64,000 bases of DNA from an uncultured Prevotellaceae bacterium (GTDB lineage: Bacteria > Bacteroidota > Bacteroidia > Bacteroidales > Bacteroidaceae). A program made the position numbers and the translations under genes. The DNA is taken from NCBI GenBank assembly GCA_902774815.1, contig CACYJV010000007.1:1-64000 (forward strand), given 5' to 3'. The notes below the pieces were generated by a model. That model was not told the DNA's origin and did not search any database. It saw only the letters and a list, made by a program, of their open reading frames with translations. Of the stretch, positions 61,238 to 64,000 are shown piece by piece (within the stretch, counting starts at the first letter, position 1; the number at the start of each line of letters is the position of its first letter).

Positions 61238-64000
61238 TTAGAATCTGAGTTTAACAGAGAATCCCATCGTGCGCAGGCTGGGCTGCATGAAGTAGTCGAG
61301 ACCCTGTGCATAAGTGCCAGTGCTGGCTGTGACTTCGGGATCGAAGGGAGCCTTGCAATAGAGCATCCAGAGGTTGTGGGCAACAAACGAGAGATTGACA
61401 CCCTTGATGACGCTCTGCCACTTCTGGACAGGAATGTCATAACCGAGCGAGAGTTCCGACAAACGCAGGTTAGTAGCACTGTAGACGTACTGCGAACCAA
61501 TGATGTGGCTATCGCTGGCAACGGTCTGGTAGTAGTCGGAAGCCTTGATGGGCTTGCCATTGATCATGACGCCACCGGCATCACGGGCATCGGCCGAAAC
61601 CTTGGAGGCACCGAAGGCATCCATGATGGCCTGTGTCTGCGAGACAACGATACCACCGGCACGGAGTGCGAACTGGAAGCCGAGGGTCAAACCCTTCCAC
61701 GAGAAGTTGTTACCCCAAGCGAGGTTGTAGCGAGGAGCAGCCTGGCCAGCCTTCACGTAGTTGTTGGCATCGGTACGAAGGGCATGAGTCTGCGGGTCAA
61801 CATAGTATTCGCCGTGCTCACCCACTGCCAGCGTGTTGACATAGATGTCGGAAAGCGTTCCGCCTTCAACGAGTTTGGTCTTGTAGCCACTCAGACCACC
61901 CTTGTCGAGTTCGGTGAGCGAGTAGATATTGCCATCGATGGGGTTCTGCCAGTCGTGGAGCAGTTCCTTGATCTCGTTCTTGTTGAGTGTCCAGTTGAGG
62001 TATGTCTCCCATTTCACAGGACCAAGAGGCTGCGAGAAGCGTGCTGCCAACTCAATACCCTTGTTGTCCACACGTCCACCATTGACGATGGTGTTGGTAT
62101 AGCCCGACGATGCAGGCAGGGAGATGTTGAAGAACTGGTTGTAAGTGCGCGAATGATAGATCGTTGCATTCACACGCAGTTTGTTACGGAAGAGCACCAG
62201 GTCGAGACCTGCCTCCCATGACTTCGTGCGCTCGGCCTTCAGGTCGGGATTGGGCATGCTTGTGGTGGTGCTGATGCCAGCAGCCGTCAGCGTGTAGTAA
62301 GGTATTGTGATGAAAGGCTCAACGGGGTCGTTACCCACCTCAGCATAAGAGATGCGGGTCTTCAAGTAGTTGAGTCCGTCGTTTGACTTGATCTGGGGGA
62401 ATATGTCTGTCCAGATGCCAGACAGACCAGCCGACCAATAGAAATAGGAGTCCTCGGCCTTGGCCATCTTCGACGACCAGTCGTTACGGGCAGTAAGATC
62501 AAGGTAAACCATGCTCTTATAGCCCACCTGAGTGCTACCATAGACACCCAGTTTCTTGAACGGCATGAGGCCCTGGTCGTACTTCGTGGCGCCACCGGCA
62601 ACGACATTGCGAAGCGAGAAGATGTTGGCAGCTGTCGAAAGATGACCATCGAAGCCGGCAAAACGCTCCTGCTGCTTGTCGTAGCTCGTACCGAGGATAG
62701 CTGTAAGGCTCCAAGTGTTCTCGTTCCAGTACTTGTTGACCGTAGCAAAGGCTTCAGCAAAATACTGTGTGTACTGGCGATGAGTGTAGCCATAGTGACC
62801 GTACTTCGAAGCAAACTGCAGGTCGGTGCCGGCATCGTACTTCGACTCGTTCTTCACATCGTTGTTGTCGTACTTCACACGACCAGTCAGCGACAGCCAG
62901 TTAGTGATGTCATACTTCAGTGAAGCTGTGAACGTGTTGCGGAACTTATGGTTGGTAAAGTTGTCGTGCTCAGTGATCCAATAGGGATTCTGCATCGACA
63001 TGGCCTGACGACCATAGGGCCAGAACTGCGTGGCAAAGTTGCGGTCGGCATTGTAACGCTCGTAATAGGTCACTGCATTCCAATCGGCACCTGCCGGGAA
63101 CAGATAGAGGGGAACCAGCGGGTTGAAATACTGACCTTGTGAGATCATGTTGTTCTCCTTTACGCTCGACATCATGTAGCTGAGGTCAAGGGTTACCTTA
63201 TCGTTAAACATCTTCGTGGTGTTACGAATGGAGAGGTTATAGCGATCAAAGTCGTTGTTGTGGATGATACCACCTGCATTGGTAGCACCGATGGAGGCAT
63301 ATGTCTGGTTGCGCTCGTTACCCGTTGAGAGGGATACGGAATTAGTAAAGTTGGTACCCGTGCGGAAGAAGTCGGCGGGATCGTAGCTTGAGGGTGTCGT
63401 TAGCTTGTCGCCCCAGCTGTAGTAGCTGCCTGCCTCGCTCTGTCCATAAGTGTTCTGGAACTCGGGAAGCATGAGGGGGTTGGAGAACTGGAAACTACCA
63501 TTATAGGTAATGTTTGTCCTGCCGGCAGCACCTTTCTTCGTGGTGATCAGGATGACACCATTTGAAGCCGTCGAACCATAAAGGGCGGCAGCCGAAGGAC
63601 CTGTCAGTGCCGAAATACTCTCGATATCGTCAGGGTTGAGCATAGCGGTGGCATCACCAGTCTGTCCGTTACCACTATAGGCAAGTGCGTTCTCATCGAG
63701 ACCTGTCTGTGCATTCACCACGGGAATACCGTCGATGACATAAAGCACGTTGTTGTTACCGTCAATGGACTTGGCACCACGCATGACGACACGCGAAGCA
63801 CCACCAATGCCCGATGCAGCAGCATTGATCTGCACACCAGCCATCTTACCACTGAGCGAGTTTACGAAGTTAGCATCCTGCACGGTCATCACAGCATCGC
63901 TGTTGAGTTGCTGAACGTTGTAGGACAACGATTTAGCTTCCTTCTTGATACCCAGAGCCGTCACGACGACTTCGTTCAGGTTGGTGCTGTCGTCGTTCAT
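61238..64000 (-). CDS. SusC-family TonB-dependent receptor, 5' end missing
   Basis: 920 residues are present; the window ends inside the gene. The visible part begins just before the TonB-box/plug region (LNEVVVTALGIKKEAKSLSY), so about 100 residues with the signal peptide and CarboxypepD_reg-like domain are missing; the Met at 64000 is internal. The plug has VQINAAASGIGGASRVVMRG and VLYVIDGIPVVN; SAAALYGSTASNGVILITTK is the SusC signature. A 22-strand barrel follows and ends TMGFSVKLRF with a terminal aromatic. It imports glycan fragments into the periplasm powered by TonB. It heads the PUL. Confidence 0.97.
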   Translation of the reverse strand: MNDDSTNLNEVVVTALGIKKEAKSLSYNVQQLNSDAVMTVQDANFVNSLSGKMAGVQINAAASGIGGASRVVMRGAKSIDGNNNVLYVIDGIPVVNAQTGLDENALAYSGNGQTGDATAMLNPDDIESISALTGPSAAALYGSTASNGVILITTKKGAAGRTNITYNGSFQFSNPLMLPEFQNTYGQSEAGSYYSWGDKLTTPSSYDPADFFRTGTNFTNSVSLSTGNERNQTYASIGATNAGGIIHNNDFDRYNLSIRNTTKMFNDKVTLDLSYMMSSVKENNMISQGQYFNPLVPLYLFPAGADWNAVTYYERYNADRNFATQFWPYGRQAMSMQNPYWITEHDNFTNHKFRNTFTASLKYDITNWLSLTGRVKYDNNDVKNESKYDAGTDLQFASKYGHYGYTHRQYTQYFAEAFATVNKYWNENTWSLTAILGTSYDKQQERFAGFDGHLSTAANIFSLRNVVAGGATKYDQGLMPFKKLGVYGSTQVGYKSMVYLDLTARNDWSSKMAKAEDSYFYWSAGLSGIWTDIFPQIKSNDGLNYLKTRISYAEVGNDPVEPFITIPYYTLTAAGISTTTSMPNPDLKAERTKSWEAGLDLVLFRNKLRVNATIYHSRTYNQFFNISLPASSGYTNTIVNGGRVDNKGIELAARFSQPLGPVKWETYLNWTLNKNEIKELLHDWQNPIDGNIYSLTELDKGGLSGYKTKLVEGGTLSDIYVNTLAVGEHGEYYVDPQTHALRTDANNYVKAGQAAPRYNLAWGNNFSWKGLTLGFQFALRAGGIVVSQTQAIMDAFGASKVSADARDAGGVMINGKPIKASDYYQTVASDSHIIGSQYVYSATNLRLSELSLGYDIPVQKWQSVIKGVNLSFVAHNLWMLYCKAPFDPEVTASTGTYAQGLDYFMQPSLRTMGFSVKLRF

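Noticed and set aside
1-64000. tRNA, rRNA, tmRNA or insertion-sequence transposase genes
   Set aside because: None was recognised by eye; short RNA genes cannot be excluded without a dedicated search.

Overview
The window looks like a chromosomal segment of a gut or oral Bacteroidales bacterium, most like Prevotella and relatives. The evidence is Bacteroidetes-type promoters (TTTG, about 19 bp, then TAnnTTTG), a SusC/SusD polysaccharide utilisation locus (PUL), a PorQ-type type IX secretion protein, large secreted proteins ending in '(Y)IVNGKKIVVK'-like sorting tails, DUF1735 lipoproteins and a radical-SAM/lipoprotein pair. No rRNA, tRNA, CRISPR array, phage structural gene or transposase was found by eye.

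Layout. 1-8.5 kb: the start of a DUF6291-like gene, a small lipoprotein, then a plus-strand run of two Tat-exported Gfo/Idh/MocA oxidoreductases, a small membrane protein, a double 3-keto-disaccharide hydrolase (DUF1080), an ApbE-like flavin transferase and a GH92 mannosidase. This is the gene set of the 3-keto-glycoside route of sugar cleavage. 8.5-17 kb (mostly minus): cellobiose phosphorylase (GH94), a WG-repeat lipoprotein, an ECF sigma/anti-sigma pair and a BCP peroxiredoxin, then on the plus strand an OPT transporter. 17-27 kb: secreted GH43 enzyme, cmk and porQ (minus), TonB-like protein, polyprenyl synthase and TatD (plus), and a GntR-regulated ABC operon (minus). 27-45 kb: clpB, a giant alpha-2-macroglobulin, a DUF1573 protein, ispH, a helicase with an embedded exonuclease, a radical SAM enzyme with its lipoprotein, a tiny HExxH membrane protein, typA and rpsO. 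45.5-55.1 kb: two paralogous cassettes, each a 1,400-1,550 residue secreted modular protein followed by a 57-60 residue acidic protein. 56.1-64 kb (minus): a PUL with SusC (cut by the window end), SusD, a GH18 endoglycosidase lipoprotein and two DUF1735 surface lipoproteins. It resembles N-glycan loci, and the GH92 enzyme at 6.3 kb could serve the same substrate.

The most unusual material is between genes. (1) Degenerate arrays with an exact 22-bp period occupy all three convergent gene gaps longer than 20 bp (20.16, 42.85 and 55.38 kb). (2) Two copies of a 270-295 bp nested palindrome with terminal inverted repeats lie at 40.47 and 55.71 kb. (3) A 70-bp repeat that carries the promoter -7 box lies upstream of two unrelated genes. 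(4) Short GC-rich palindromes are inserted in frame in three unrelated genes. (5) The two secreted-protein cassettes share a CG-rich palindromic promoter motif. Everything here is from reading the sequence; family names are by recognition and no database was searched.
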